From contig NW_025934624.1 of NCBI RefSeq assembly GCF_000764305.2, positions 1 to 64,000 on the forward strand: a stretch of 64,000 bases of DNA. The letters run 5' to 3'. Below are positions 1 through 12,374 of the stretch, in pieces (position 1 is the stretch's first letter; the number at the start of each line of letters is the position of its first letter). This DNA comes from Hyalella azteca (Eukaryota > Arthropoda > Malacostraca > Amphipoda > Hyalellidae). A program made the position numbers and the translations under genes. The notes under the pieces are model-generated. The model searched no databases and was not told the DNA's origin. It saw nothing but the letters and a program-made list of their open reading frames with translations.

Positions 1-302
1 CTTAATTTTGTAGAAGAAAAATTAGTTTTAATTTTAAATCAAAGTAAATTACGATCAATTTATATTCTCCGCAGGAAATAATAATGGAAATGGAAACATT
101 TGACAGCAAATGTGTACAGTTGCAATAGTCGCGCAGCCGTAGTAACAATACTCCTGTTAACTAAACACGGATTTACTGTAGGGGATTTATGATCGCAAAT
201 GAGATTTGAAGTCGCCATTGAACGCTGTAAGGTGATTACGAGTCAAAAACTCCGGCGCATTTAATTATGAAGGTCTCCCATTTAGCTCAAGCAGGACTGG
301 CT
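1..302. other. Non-coding, nothing recognised
   Basis: AT-rich sequence with no supportable gene, element or repeat. Confidence 0.6.
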
Positions 303-503
303 CCCCTCGCGGTGCCTTACACGAGGTGCCCTCACGCGGTGCCCTCACGCGGTGCCCTCACGCGGTGCCCTCACACGCGGTGCCCTCATGAGGTGCCCTC
401 ACGCGGTGCCCTCACGCGGTGCCCTCCACGCGGTGCCCTCACGCGGTGCCCTCACGCGGTGCCCTCACACGGTGTCCTCACACGGTGCCCTCACGAAAAG
501 CTA
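303..503 (+). repeat. 13-bp GCGGTGCCCTCAC minisatellite
   Basis: About fourteen near-perfect 13-bp units. The ORFs across it are by-products of the repeat. Confidence 0.95.
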
Positions 504-634
504 ATTTTCTGAGGGATTTTTTAAGCACTTTTCACCGGCGTCGTTCCCTCGCTGCACGAGAGCAAATTGCCGGCCTGCAGAAGCAAAGCAAAAATTACGA
601 CGTCAACGAAGGTGGTGTCATCAGCGTGGTGTGT

Positions 635-987
635 TATGCGTCAATGATGATGTCAGCTGACCGTGTTATGCACTAATGATGACGTCAGCTGACCGTGTTT
701 TGCACCAATGATGACGTCAGCTGACCGTGTTATGCATCACTGATGACGTCAGCGGACCGTGTTATGCACCACTGATGACGTCAGCGGACCGTGTTATGCA
801 TCACTGATGACGTCAGCGGACCGTGTTATGCACCAATGATGACGTCAGCTGACCGTGTTATGCACCAATGATGACGTCAGCTGACCGTGTTATGCATCAT
901 AAATGACGTCAGCTGACCGTGTTATGCATCATAAATGACGCCAGCTGACCGTGTTATGAATCAATGATGACGTCAGCTGACCGTGTT
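635..987 (+). repeat. 32-bp minisatellite with a CRE palindrome in each unit
   Basis: Eleven units of the GATGACGTCAGCTGACCGTG type, followed by TTATGCACCAAT. Nine contain the exact CREB/ATF site TGACGTCA; the other two have TGATGTCA and TGACGCCA. CAGCTG overlaps the CRE in most units. The array ends at an AT stretch and a single N (998). Confidence 0.95.
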
Positions 988-1302
988 ATATATATATNAA
1001 ATAATGTTAAATAAGTGACAATTATTAATTGTAATTAAATTATCAATTACAATTAATGAGATGTTCTAATATATAATAGAACCCTCAGCATGAGAAGATG
1101 TGCAGGAAAAGGAACATGTAACATATATGTATACAATGAAACACAAGCAGCCGTGGACAAGTCAAACTTACACTTAGAAAAATGTTCTGAAAATTGAAAC
1201 AAATAATAACCATCTATGGATACGGCTTCGTGCATAAGGGATTTTACACAGATCTGCCAAATAAATAAAGTAATAAAAAGGTAAATTAAAATTTTCATTT
1301 TC

Positions 1303-1450
1303 AGAGCATTTTTTCATTTAGGAAAAAATGCGCTATTGTGCTCGCCATGTCCGTCTGTCCGTCTGTCTGTCCATCCGTGACTTCACGTTTTCGTCGACGA
1401 GAAAATGCGCTCTCTGTCACTCACTGCAGTGAGTACTGAGTTATATTTTT
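1303..1450 (+). mobile_element. MITE-like repeat, copy 1
   Basis: It begins CATTTTTTCATTTAGG, passes AAATGCGCTATTGTG and a GTCCGTCTGTC run, and ends with GAGAAAATGCGC, CACTGCAGTGAG and TACTGAGTTATA. It is the same family as the copies near 14.9, 28.7, 49.2, 57.7 and 58.0 kb. Confidence 0.8.
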
Positions 1451-1654
1451 TATTTCGTTTATTATTGTTATAATTTTTTAAAGAGATAGAGGTCATGCCA
1501 ACATGTTAACCGTGCAAGCCTAGCAAGAAATACCGTGAAGCACATCAGGTTTATAAGCGTCCACGCAACACAGGCGCGTGAACCACATGAATTTTGCCCT
1601 CAAACGAACCCTTGTAGCTATGAAACGTTCGCCGCGTTCCTAAATAAAGAAGCA

Positions 1655-2035
1655 AGGAAAGGGGAGAAACTGGACAAAAGAGGCGAGCAGAGAGGAGAGA
1701 AACTGGACAAAGAGAGGAGCAGAGAGGGGAGAACTGGATAAAAGAAGAGAGAAGAGAGTAGAGAAACTGGACAAAAGAGACGAGCAGAACTGGGGAACCT
1801 AGACATTAGAAGAGAGAAGAGAGTGAAGAAACTGGACAAAAGAGAGAAGCAGAGAGGCGAGAAACTGGACAAAGAGAGGAGCAGAGAGGGGAGAACTGGA
1901 CAAAAGAAGAGAGAAGAGAGTGGAGCAACTGGACCAAAGGAGGTGAGCAGAGAGGGGAGAAACTGGGCAAAAGAGAGGAGCAGAGGTAGTAGAAACTGGA
2001 CAAAAGAGAGGAACAGAGATGATGTTAGCAGAGGA
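1655..2035 (+). repeat. Purine-rich GAGCAGAGAGGGGAGAAACT minisatellite
   Basis: Degenerate 28-36-bp units, almost all A and G on the plus strand, with ACTGGACAAAAGAG linkers. Long ORFs on both strands come from the low complexity. Confidence 0.9.
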
Positions 2036-2039
2036 GACG

Positions 2040-3740
2040 AAGAAAATTACGAAACATCGACTTCCCTCGTCTGAGTGACGCCCAGCGCGCCCTCGCCGTC
2101 GTGGGTAAAAAACAGTTGTCTCAAACTACGGTCGCACTTTACGCATTTCTCATTCGCAAACATTGTATCAAAATCAATCTAATCATTTATTTATTATATC
2201 ATTTATCATATAATTATATCATTTAATAAACAATTGCGATATTTATAACTACCTTGAGTGCGTTTAAATTCTACTCCTTCCCGTTATCTTCTCTCTTTCA
2301 ACTCAGCAGATATTCAATACCCATTAAGTTCAGAATTTTCTACACGAACAAGGTTTCCCTACTAAAAATAAAAAATCACTGGGTATTACGGGGGAAAGTT
2401 TTCGCAGCGGATGAGCAGATCTCCCCTTAAATTTGAAGGAGCTTAAATTAAAGTATGCATCTTGCGTTCAGGTCTGGATTTCAAAATTTCATATTTTTTA
2501 TATATCACTTTATACAAGGAATAATGAATATATATGCACTCTAAAATAATACGAAATTATAAGTTTGTGTGCATATATATAAGTAGATATTTATTTTAAA
2601 GACTTTCATAATACCTTCAACTAGAAGAATGATTCGCATTGCATGCTAGAGTAGACTAAAATATTTTCCATGAATAAGATTGCCTTTCCCAATAATTACT
2701 TCATTGAACTTTCTTACAGATCATCGCGACTATTGAAAGAGCTCATCAATCTGGAGAATCGCTTGAAGGACTTAGGCATACGAAAAAAATACGTGCCTCG
2801 TTAAAAGCAGCCAGAGATCAAAATCATTCATGCTTTTTTAAGAAAACTCTTGATGAACGGGAATCTAACCTCGCCAAGCACTAAACGTCGAAATGATGTT
2901 TATTAAAAGTTGAAATGGATTCATGACGTAATGAACGTTCTTTGTCATATGCCTGCAAGGTAGTGAATAATCGCTTCCGACATATTTCGAAGGCAATTTT
3001 TCCTATTCTCTTTATTTTTTATTGACATAAGTTACACGCAAGGAAGTTGATGATCTCACAGCAACATCGCCGCTACAGCAGCCGAACATTTGGAACATGT
3101 CCGACCAGACCACGCTACATTGGTGGGGGAAGCCGACAGAGCAATAAACTACAAGAACTGTAGTGATAATTTAGCCTCTTCTAGGCTTTGTCTGTGTAAT
3201 TGACGAGCCAAAGCCCAGAAAAGGCTATATGAATCACTTCACACTTCTCAGCCAAAATCGTCCAGCTGAACCACTAAGTCCAGTGTACTTCAAAAATATA
3301 GTTTTTATGTAACTGATGTGCATTTTTTCAGCAACAAGATCAAACAAATGATAAGTTATTATTTTCTTACCTATCATCGACAAAAATAAGAAGAGAACAA
3401 GATATTCTCAGAAGATCCATCAAAGGCAACGCTGAAGAGAAGCATGGGAATATCAGCGTTACACGCCAATCGATAATTATTAAATTAAAACTTTCCGATC
3501 TGAAATTGTTTCCCAAAATATTCAAAGCTATTGTTTGTATTTTTTGACGGAATCAGCTATATCCATCATGGCATCCGCGTCATTATTGAAACATTTCATT
3601 TTCGGATAAGAAGTTAACAAATGCCATTGCTTACGAATTTCGTATGCGATGTTGCAGAGGACCGACGAAGAAATTCAGGCTTGGCGACTCGTCGTCCTGG
3701 GGCCAGACTGAATACAGCGTATGGGTAATCCTATCTTTAC
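2040..3740. other. Non-coding AT-rich stretch
   Basis: No supportable gene. Only short ORFs without splice or homology support. Confidence 0.5.
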
Positions 3741-3742
3741 TT

Positions 3743-4362
3743 GATATTAAACATATATTGAAATAATATTCATCATAGATTGTAAAAATATTAAACATAC
3801 ATTGCAAAAATATTCAACATTGATTGTAAAATATTTAAAATAGATTGTGAAAACATTTAACATGTATTGTAAAAATATTGAACATAGAGTGTAAAAATAT
3901 TGAACATAGGTTACAAAAATGTTGAACAGAGATTAAAATAATATTGAACATAGATTTTAATAATATTGAGCAAAGATTGTAAAAATATTGAGTAAAGGTT
4001 GTAAAAATATTGAGCATAGATTGTATAAAAATATATTTAACATAGATTGTACGAATATTGAACATAGATTGTAAAAATATTGAACATAGATTGCAAAAAT
4101 ATTGAACAGAGACTGAAATAATATTGAACATGTACCATTGTAAAAATATTGAACATAAATTGCCAAAGTATTGAGCATAGATTGTAAAAGTATTGAAGAT
4201 AGATTGTAAAAATATCGAACATAGCTTGTAAAATATTAAACATAGATTGTACAAATATTGAAAATAGATTGTAAAAATATTGAGCATTGATTGTAAATAT
4301 ATTGAACATAGATTTAAAAAATATTGAACATAGATTGTAAAAATATTTAACATTGATTGTGT
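3743..4362. repeat. 22-bp AT-rich minisatellite (ATAGATTGTAAAAATATTGA)
   Basis: About twenty-eight variable 22-bp units. The 200-residue minus-strand ORF across it is a repeat by-product. Confidence 0.95.
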
Positions 4363-4364
4363 GA

Positions 4365-6170
4365 GGAAGTCATAACTGTCGTCGAATCGACGGGTCGAGA
4401 AGTAACGGCAGCGCGGAGCTTCGAGTCGTTCATCCAACTATGACTCCTGTCTCGGAGCCTCAACGATCTACAAGCAACAACCACGACTTCAACATATTTA
4501 TGTATACAGTCAATATCACAACTACGACTGTGCGTGACGCCATGTGCGAAGCGATCCATGAGAAGAAGCGAGTGGCAACGAGAATTTCAGCGATCATAAA
4601 GCCAGCAATTACATAGAATATTCAAGTGTGGCGCACCGCGCAACAACTATCATCGGTACGGTCATCAGCATCGGCATGTAACGAGTTCGGAGTAGCATTA
4701 CCTGACTGTGAAGATAACGCCATCATTCTAAACTACGGTCTTAGTTAGATCTACGGTCAGACCGCAGGTGAAATTTTTATAATCGGCGATACTACTATGC
4801 GACAAAGCGACTAGCAAATAAGACAGCAAGCAGCGTGTACTTCGTACTTATAGGCTGCTACTTGTACTCAATAGGCTATGTTGTAACAGGTTACCTGAGT
4901 ATTTTCATTGCAAAATAAATATTTAAATGTCCAAGTTATTCATAATTATGATACAATAATATTTTAGTACTTTTAGGATAAATATAGAGATTACAGATGA
5001 TGTTCGTGCAGTGGCTTCCTAAGCTTTTTGTAAGTATTTGATCTTGTCATTAACAGCGACCCTGGTTTATGTGAGTAGTTTAACCTCTTGAATATAGCAT
5101 AGGGTTAGGTAACCGAACTTCACCAATAGTAAATGTTCATGCGTTAATGTTCAATTCAGTCAATTCATTTCTTTGCTCAATTAATCACTTTTATTTCTAG
5201 ATGCGTTTATCTCAGTTGTTGTGTTGCAGTATAACTCATTTATTTTACTTATCGATTATAACTCATTTATTTTACTTATCGATTATTTAAACTATTCTAT
5301 TTTTTATTGCAGTTATGGTCCTCCCATGCTCCATTATTACCCTTGCCTGGCATTTTTCTGCTCAATCAATTGTACAATTTGTACATTATAATATACATTT
5401 TCTTAATCTTTATTATCAATTGACAACTACAATCTTCAATGATAAGTCTTGCATTGCTTCTAAACTACTAGTAATTCAGTTAGTTGCTTGTGAGACAAAT
5501 ATATTTATTTGTCTCACTGTACAAACACGGCGAAGTCTAACATTTCTCATGCTCCGTCGCCAGTCTCTGTCTACACCAGCAAATGAATTTGTTGACGTAC
5601 TGCCAATTGTTTCTGTCTACATTATTAAATGAATGTTTTTGAATTCAATTAGCAATAACTTAGTCTCTTTATCCACTGAACAATTGTTGAGGCTTTTCTG
5701 CGTGTTCGAAGACTAATAAGTTAAATACGAATGGGGGATTCGAAAAAAACGATGCAACCAAAAATCCATATTATAAATTTATTAGTAGTTTCAAGCACGT
5801 AAACGCGCATGAAAATTTGCAGGAAGTAACGATACAGGCTCGTAATTTTACACTTTTAAAAACTGCGGAGAACAAAATCTAGCTGTTTTTAGTTAGTCTG
5901 GCATAGACATTTAGCGAGTCGGAGTACAGGCTAGATATTCTTAAATAAACACATAGAGACAATTTCACAAACCTATCGCCGGAGAGAAACCAAAATGTTA
6001 GAGTTTCTAGACGCGGTTCACAAATACAATTTCTCCATCATTTTGTTGCGTACCTCTTGACATAAAATTCGAAATATTAATAAAATTGCAGTTGATATTT
6101 ATTTCCAGTTTAAAGCAAAAACTATAAGAAGGAAGTCCTCGTAATTGCGTTGTGAAGAAAGTCCCCATGC
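4365..6170. other. Non-coding stretch; one 29-bp direct repeat
   Basis: A 29-bp TATAACTCATTTATTTTACT-type unit is present twice near 5230-5287. Nothing else recognised. Confidence 0.5.
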
Positions 6171-6172
6171 AT

Positions 6173-6290
6173 TCAGTCGTACAGAACTTCTATACGGTCG
6201 TACAGAACTTCTATACGGTCGTACAGAACTTCCATACGGTCGTACAGAACTTCCATATGGTCGTATAGAACGGCGATACGGACATACAGT
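6173..6290. repeat. 21-bp GTCGTACAGAACTTCTATAC repeat
   Basis: Five to six units, the last ones diverged. Confidence 0.9.
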
Positions 6291-6983
6291 ACGGCCGGTG
6301 TATTAACGACGTGTGTTAATCCCATTAATCCCTCACAAGGCAGAGGAGTTAGCAGTATTTTAACATCTGCCAATTTACGTCTGTGTATAATAATTAAGAC
6401 ATGTTTGATTTGTAAAATAAACATTTCGGGATGTGTTTTTTTTTTTCGTTAAGCTCAAGTCCGACGAAATTGAGTTTATTTGAAAATTGTTATTAATTCA
6501 TTTAATGATTACCAACGTTAATTATAAAATAATCTTTGAATTTTATGAAATTATTTTTTTGAATTTCATTTTTGAATTTTATTTTTGAATAATAATTTTT
6601 GATTGTCGATGAGAAGTGAAACCAAGAAAAAATGAATTTTTAAAGACTGCGCCAAGTGTGTCACAGCTCCACCACTCTCAGAATCGCACGTTAATTAGAC
6701 GAAGCAATCACGAACTTAGGCCAAAGCTCACGCACCAACGACTGTGTTTTTAGTGACCTTTCATTTTGGATGAATTAGAGTTAACATCGTTTACATGCAG
6801 TGATGTAATGAGCAAACCTCAATCAGTGATAATATATATATATGAACAACATATAGATGAAAAAACGGAACTTAGAGTTTCCCCACAACAAGGAATTTCG
6901 TTTTAATTTAATTAAATTTTCAGCTACTTTTTCACTGTCAAGTTCAAGGCTGCGCTCAGTGTCATGAATCTTCGATCCCGAGT

Positions 6984-7130
6984 CAAGTCAGGTGACAAGC
7001 TAGCCAAGGGCGGCTTGGCTGACTTGGCCCAAGTCAGGTGACAAGCTAGCCAAGGGTGGCTTGGCTGACTTGGCCCAAGTCAGGTGACAAGCTAGCCAAG
7101 GGTTGCTTGGCTGACTTGGCCCAATTAGCC
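6984..7130. repeat. 46-bp repeat, three copies
   Basis: Units start near 6984, 7030 and 7076 and contain GTGACAAGCTAGCCAAGG and GGCTTGGCTGACTTGGCCC. GCTAGC and the CTTGGCTGAC/GTCAGCCAAG relation give partial internal symmetry. Confidence 0.92.
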
Positions 7131-7197
7131 AAGCCATTGTAAGCAAAACAGAATGGCGTATTTTAATGGTTTCGGTGACCGCATTAATAAAATGCAA

Positions 7198-7298
7198 TAT
7201 TTAAAAGCAAAAATAATACCACAAAAATTCACCATATCTTTATAAGAGAAAACGTGTAAAGATATGGTGAATTTTTGTGGTATTGTTTTTGCTTTTAA
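7198..7298. repeat. Long hairpin with ~43-bp arms
   Basis: TTTAAAAGCAAAAATAATAC and the following bases up to about 7241 are the near-perfect inverse of 7257-7298 (ending GTATTGTTTTTGCTTTTAAA). The loop is about 15 bases. Confidence 0.92.
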
Positions 7299-7299
7299 A

Positions 7300-9395
7300 T
7301 TCCTAGTTAACTTGCGATTTAAGCAAACAAGTGATTTTAAAATGCAATACCCGTACACACGGTAGTAATATCTCCATTCGGACAATGTGATGCATTCTTA
7401 GTGTATGAAGTGGCTTTATGGAATTATGTTATCTCTGAAAATTCGTTGGCATAACGAGAAAAATCAAATGGAGAACGAGACAGGTGTTTTTTCTGTTATT
7501 ATTCAAAAAGTGATTAGACTTTTCCCCCAAAAAAATATAAAAGATGAACCATAGTTCAATACAGGTCAATGAGGTTGTTGTGTTATAGTCAAATTTTCGG
7601 GTCCAGTTCGACGCGTCTATCTTTAGACAATACTCAGCAATAAATATCTTGTTTATTGAGGTCGTTCGTCGTTGTCAAAGCGTTGTTGTACTTAAACTTT
7701 AATGTTTCACGTTTTGAAATACGCAAGTATGCATAATGGTTCCGAATCACTAAACAGAAATATGGACATTTTTCGCGTCTCATTCCCAGCCAAAATTCAG
7801 ACGTGGTTACTAATTAACCAGGGGCTTATAATTTGTGGTAATTGCTAAAGAAACTGCAGTTCTGCCAGGGTATCAAATTGTGGTGCAAATTCTCGAAAAA
7901 TTTAGTTCACAACAAAATTTTTTGACAACATAAAATAGCACGGTAAAATTTCCAACAATTCAAAAAATTCCGGCGTCAGGTGGGTTTCCGGATATAAATC
8001 ATTTACAAGAAGACATATCACTAACTTGATCGATGCTAACACAATTAAAACTATCGATGAATTAATCAATATTGCGGACATTATTTGGCTTGCTTTGAAT
8101 GACATAAATTAATTTTTTTTAATTACGTATGAAAAGGTACAAATTTCCCCCTGTGATTGTGGAGATTGTCGAGGTGTTTAGCATGCAGACGTACGGAGAC
8201 GTTTTCGGGAAATCGTGGTCGTTTTGAACTATAATTGATTGCTCGTCCAAACAAATGATCAAAAGAAACTATTCGGTAAACAAAATGGCGAAGACGAATT
8301 TAAAATCTCGAACCTATATAAGCATATAAATGTAAGCCATTTACTTCACAAAAGAAATTTATACAAAAAACTGAAGTTCTATCCTCAAACTTATCACAAG
8401 CATGGAAAAAAAAAAAACAGAAAATTAACTGAGTTCAAAATTCATTTCATCTAAACCTTGATGTTCATCGCCTGAATTACTACTAGTTACTAATCACCCT
8501 ACATCGTCTGACTTATCATAGTGGCTTATCATGATCAGTCATCATCATTCATCGTCATTCGTCGACATTTATCGTCAAATTCCAGTATCTTTCATTGACG
8601 TCTGTTAACCATTTTAATTTATTAATTGGGCTTGAAGAATTCCAATTTTAATTGTCGTAAAGAATTTATGAATGCTTCTTTTACTCTCACAAGCCTGTAA
8701 TAAATCTTTTATCAATATTGATTTGCAATACTACATTGTATATATAATCTAGGCAACAAACGCGGACTTTAAAATAGAAAAAGAGCAACACTCAGTCAGT
8801 AACATCACCGCCGAAATAAATACAATAAAGACATTCATAAATAGTTATTCACCATTAATTAATTTGCTTCATTATAAGCAAATCAATAATTAATTAATGT
8901 TTGAATGGAGGACCTCGAACGTGGAGAAACATTCACACATCCATTATACATTCCTCCTGGAGAACGCAACATATATATTTTCTCAAATATTCATGACGCT
9001 ATCAATGGAGATAAGAAATAGTCTACCACGTCAGAGGTCCTCTATTTTCAGTAAACATTTACTTTTTGAAAATAAAGCTATTATGTGGCCGATTTTTTCA
9101 GCATTTTTCGTGGTATTCCTTAAAGTTTAAATGCAACAGTGATATTCGTGACTATGTAACAAATAGAAGCACTCTAAACCTGGACATTGGACAACATCTG
9201 ATGCAGTATAAGGGTACATACGCACAATAAAAACTTAAAATTTTTCACACTTAAAACTTAAATAACAGTCAAATAAACTTGAACTTCAACGCAGGTGCAC
9301 AAAACTCCCGCGCAAACTCGACTCTGTATAGCTACGCAGGGAAATGAGTGCGTGAATGTACCTTGCGATGCACATTTTAGCCCCCGTGTGGGTCA
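7300..9395. other. Non-coding AT-rich stretch
   Basis: No supportable gene; scattered short ORFs only. Confidence 0.5.
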
Positions 9396-9398
9396 CCG

Positions 9399-9538
9399 GC
9401 CATACTTTCAAAACTCGCTAAGTGAACGTAAGTACTTACGCTCTATTTTCTTGTCTATGATTGGTGGATTTGACTTGAAAGGCCGTCAATGATTGGCGGA
9501 TGAACTTACGATCTCGTAACTTTTTTTGAAAGTATAGG
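9399..9538. mobile_element. ~140-bp MITE with terminal inverted repeats, copy A
   Basis: It starts CCATACTTTCAAAA and ends TTTTTTGAAAGTATAGG, so the ends are imperfect inverted repeats. The inside contains GTAAGTACTTACGC and GATTGGTGGATT. A close copy lies at 30819-30957. No coding capacity. Confidence 0.75.
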
Positions 9539-9689
9539 TCCTGACTCAATTGTGTCGGGCAAAAGGGAGTATCAGTGATCTCTGTTCGTGTTTTAGGTAA
9601 GGAAGTACGTCACTGTTTGGGCAGTTTGACCAATTCATTTATTCTCAGAGTATGAAAAGGGTCTTTTTTTTATTTTCCGCATGCAGTGA

Positions 9690-9868
9690 CGAAGGTTCAG
9701 TAGAACTCTTCCTTACGTAAAACTTTCTCTTAAGAACTCTCCCTTACGTAGAACTTTTTCTTAAGAACTTTTCCTTGCGTAGAACTTTCCCTTAAAAACA
9801 CTTCCTTACGTAGAACTTTCTCTTAAGAACTTTTCCTTGCGTAGAACTTTCTCTCAAAAACTCACGTT
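9690..9868. repeat. ~29-bp TTCCTTACGTAGAACTTTCT repeat
   Basis: About six units alternating CTTAAGAACT with CCTTACGTAGAAC. Confidence 0.9.
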
Positions 9869-9869
9869 T

Positions 9870-11250
9870 TCGCTCAATGAATAAAATTGGGCAATATTAC
9901 TGCAGGAGTCGAGGCGGAATTTCACTTCTAAATTTTCACCAGATCTTTTTTTTCATTCAACAAAAAAATATAAAATTTTAGATGATAATAAGTTATAGTT
10001 AACATTCCACATGAGCTAAACTAGTATGAAAGACTTTAAAGACATTAGACGAGGATTTACCGAATTAAAGTAATGCAAGAATACCTCGTTTTTTTTCTAC
10101 AACCAATCAAATTTTTGCTCCATCAAATTTATTCAAACATAGCATTATACGAATACTATCGCAGTTCATGCGTAATTGAGTTTTGTAATCCTTTATTCAG
10201 TGATAATACTTAACTTCTGCACTACATTCCTTAGTCGAAACGCATCCCAGTCAGTCGCTTACCTTTGCAAATTTAAAATACCTTCTTACCTCAAAATTAA
10301 TTAATCGAAAAGAAAATCCAAACGGAGATACAAAATAAATACGATACAAAATACGCCCAAAGAAAACCAAAACAGAACCAACTCATCCATGTTTGTGTAT
10401 TGCAATTTATTGTATTTGTTGTGGCAAATTCCAGAAAACCTCCGCGAATTATCGTGTTTCCTGAAGGTTCGTTAACTTGCTAACAACCCAATCATGTTAT
10501 CAATTTCTATGTTGAAAATTTGGTATTGACATTAGGCTTTCATCGAAAAGTGCAGCCTGGTTAAATATAGATGATACACTCTCATATTATTTTCCTGCTG
10601 GTAGGTATAGAGCCTGTAAAGATTACACTCGGTACGCGCTGGTCGAGTTTCAATTGCTATATCCTAGAAGGATTACAACTTCTTCAGCACTGAGCTCAAG
10701 GAATAAATGTAATTTTTATTTTCCAGCCTGATAGCGGTATTAAGGCAAAAATCTTCGGCAACCATTTATCTATTTAAATTTACTTGATGTCAAGTAATGT
10801 CCGTGAGTAGTGAATAATGAGCAAACCTTCACAAAATACCATCATAATCCTCCTTTAACCTATACTTTCTTTAAATTTTATTGTCATATCTACTGCACTA
10901 TCAAAGTGCGGCAACATCATTGATTTCGTGTAAGGATTTTTCCAGCGCTGTAACTCAACAAATTAATAAGTTATCTGTCAGCGTAATTGTTAATTGAATA
11001 CTTCAAACCAGAACTATGTAATTGTTTGGGGACCGCGCTGAGACAGCTTAGCTCTACGAGACAAATTCTTAAGCAACTTAGTTCGGAGTTGGGTGCTGGT
11101 TAAACTTTTATTGCCTAATCCAGGTTCTTTATACACGCAGAGAAATAATCCAATAGTGTGTTTAAAATCTAGGATTCAATCCAATTCCACAATAATGACA
11201 CATAAATACAGAATTGGTAAATATACGCTGCGTTTTATTTCTCGACACCG
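9870..11250. other. Non-coding AT-rich stretch
   Basis: Nothing recognised. Confidence 0.5.
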
Positions 11251-11840
11251 TGAGGGTCAAGTCCTCAGTCGACGTCCAGACAGGCAAACTTTCGCTCAGT
11301 CGACGTCTAGACAGGCAAACTGCCTCTCAGTCGACGTCCAGGCAAAGCTGACCCTCAGTCGACGTCTAGACAGGCAAGCTGACCCTCAGTCGACGTCTAG
11401 ACAGGCAAACTGACCCTCAGTCGACGTCTAGACAGGCAAGCTGACCCTCAGTCGACGTCTAGACAGGCAAGCTGACCCTCAGTCGACGTCCAGACAGGCA
11501 AGCTGACCCTCAGTCGACGTCCAGACCTCTCAGTCGACGTCTAGACAGGCAAAGCTGACCCTCAGTCGACGCCCAGACAGGCATACTGCCTCTCAGTCGA
11601 CGTCTAGACAGGCAAAGCTGCCCTTCAGTCGACGTCCAGACAGGCAAGCTGCCTCTCAGTCGACTGGATCAGACAGACAAGCTTCCGCTCAGTCGACTCG
11701 ATCAGACAGACAAGCTTCAGCTCAGTCGACTCAATCAGACAGGCAAGTTGCCACTCAGTCGACTCAATCAGACAGGCAAGTTGCCACTCAGTCGACTCAA
11801 TCAGACAGGCAAGTTGCCACTCAGTCGACTCGCCCAGTGA
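11250..11840 (+). repeat. 31-bp CTCAGTCGACGTCTAGACAG minisatellite
   Basis: About eighteen units. The first two thirds carry GTCGACGTCTAGAC, and the distal third switches to a GTCGACTCAATCAGACAG variant. The change is sharp near 11660, which suggests two amplification episodes. Confidence 0.95.
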
Positions 11841-11844
11841 GTGA

Positions 11845-12245
11845 ATGTGTTTGGAGTGAGCAGGATTAAGTCAGGATTAACGTCACAGAAAGAATTGAAG
11901 AATAAAGATTGATACGAAGAATTGTATAAGCTCAATCACGAAACTCGATTATTGTCTAAACATCTGCAAAACGGACGCTCACCGCACATATCTGAAAGCA
12001 TATACTAAACAACCGACAAAAAAATCATACTTAAACTACTATAGCATTTGCGCATATCATTCAACATCAATACAAGTCTCTGTTGTAACAATCAAGCTAT
12101 AATAACTAGCACAATAATGCCTGCAACAACGTTTTGAGCATCAAAAATAGTCTTTACAAGTCTCCCGTGAACGATTCTTCCTGGTTTCCTATAACCCACT
12201 TACTATCTTCCTTAATAACTGACACGAGGCATTTCCTCGCAGTGA
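11845..12245. other. Non-coding stretch
   Basis: Nothing recognised. Confidence 0.5.
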
Positions 12246-12249
12246 CATC

Positions 12250-12372
12250 TCAAAGCTGGTCAGAGCTGGTCAGAGCTGATAAGAGCTGATCAGAGCTCAT
12301 CAGAGCTGATCAGAGCTGGTCAGAGCTGGTCAGAGCTGGTCAGAGCTGCTCAGAGCTGATCAGAGCTGGTGG
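12250..12372. repeat. 10-bp TCAGAGCTGG repeat
   Basis: About twelve units varying between GGT, GAT and CAT endings. Confidence 0.92.
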
Positions 12373-12374
12373 GA

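Noticed and set aside
267..676. ORFs over the 13-bp GCGGTGCCCTCAC array
   Set aside because: They encode only repeats of the array (RGALTRCPH) in several frames; no gene support.
3835..4437. 200-residue minus-strand ORF
   Set aside because: Stop codons are absent because the 22-bp AT-rich unit lacks them in that phase; other frames are also partly open.
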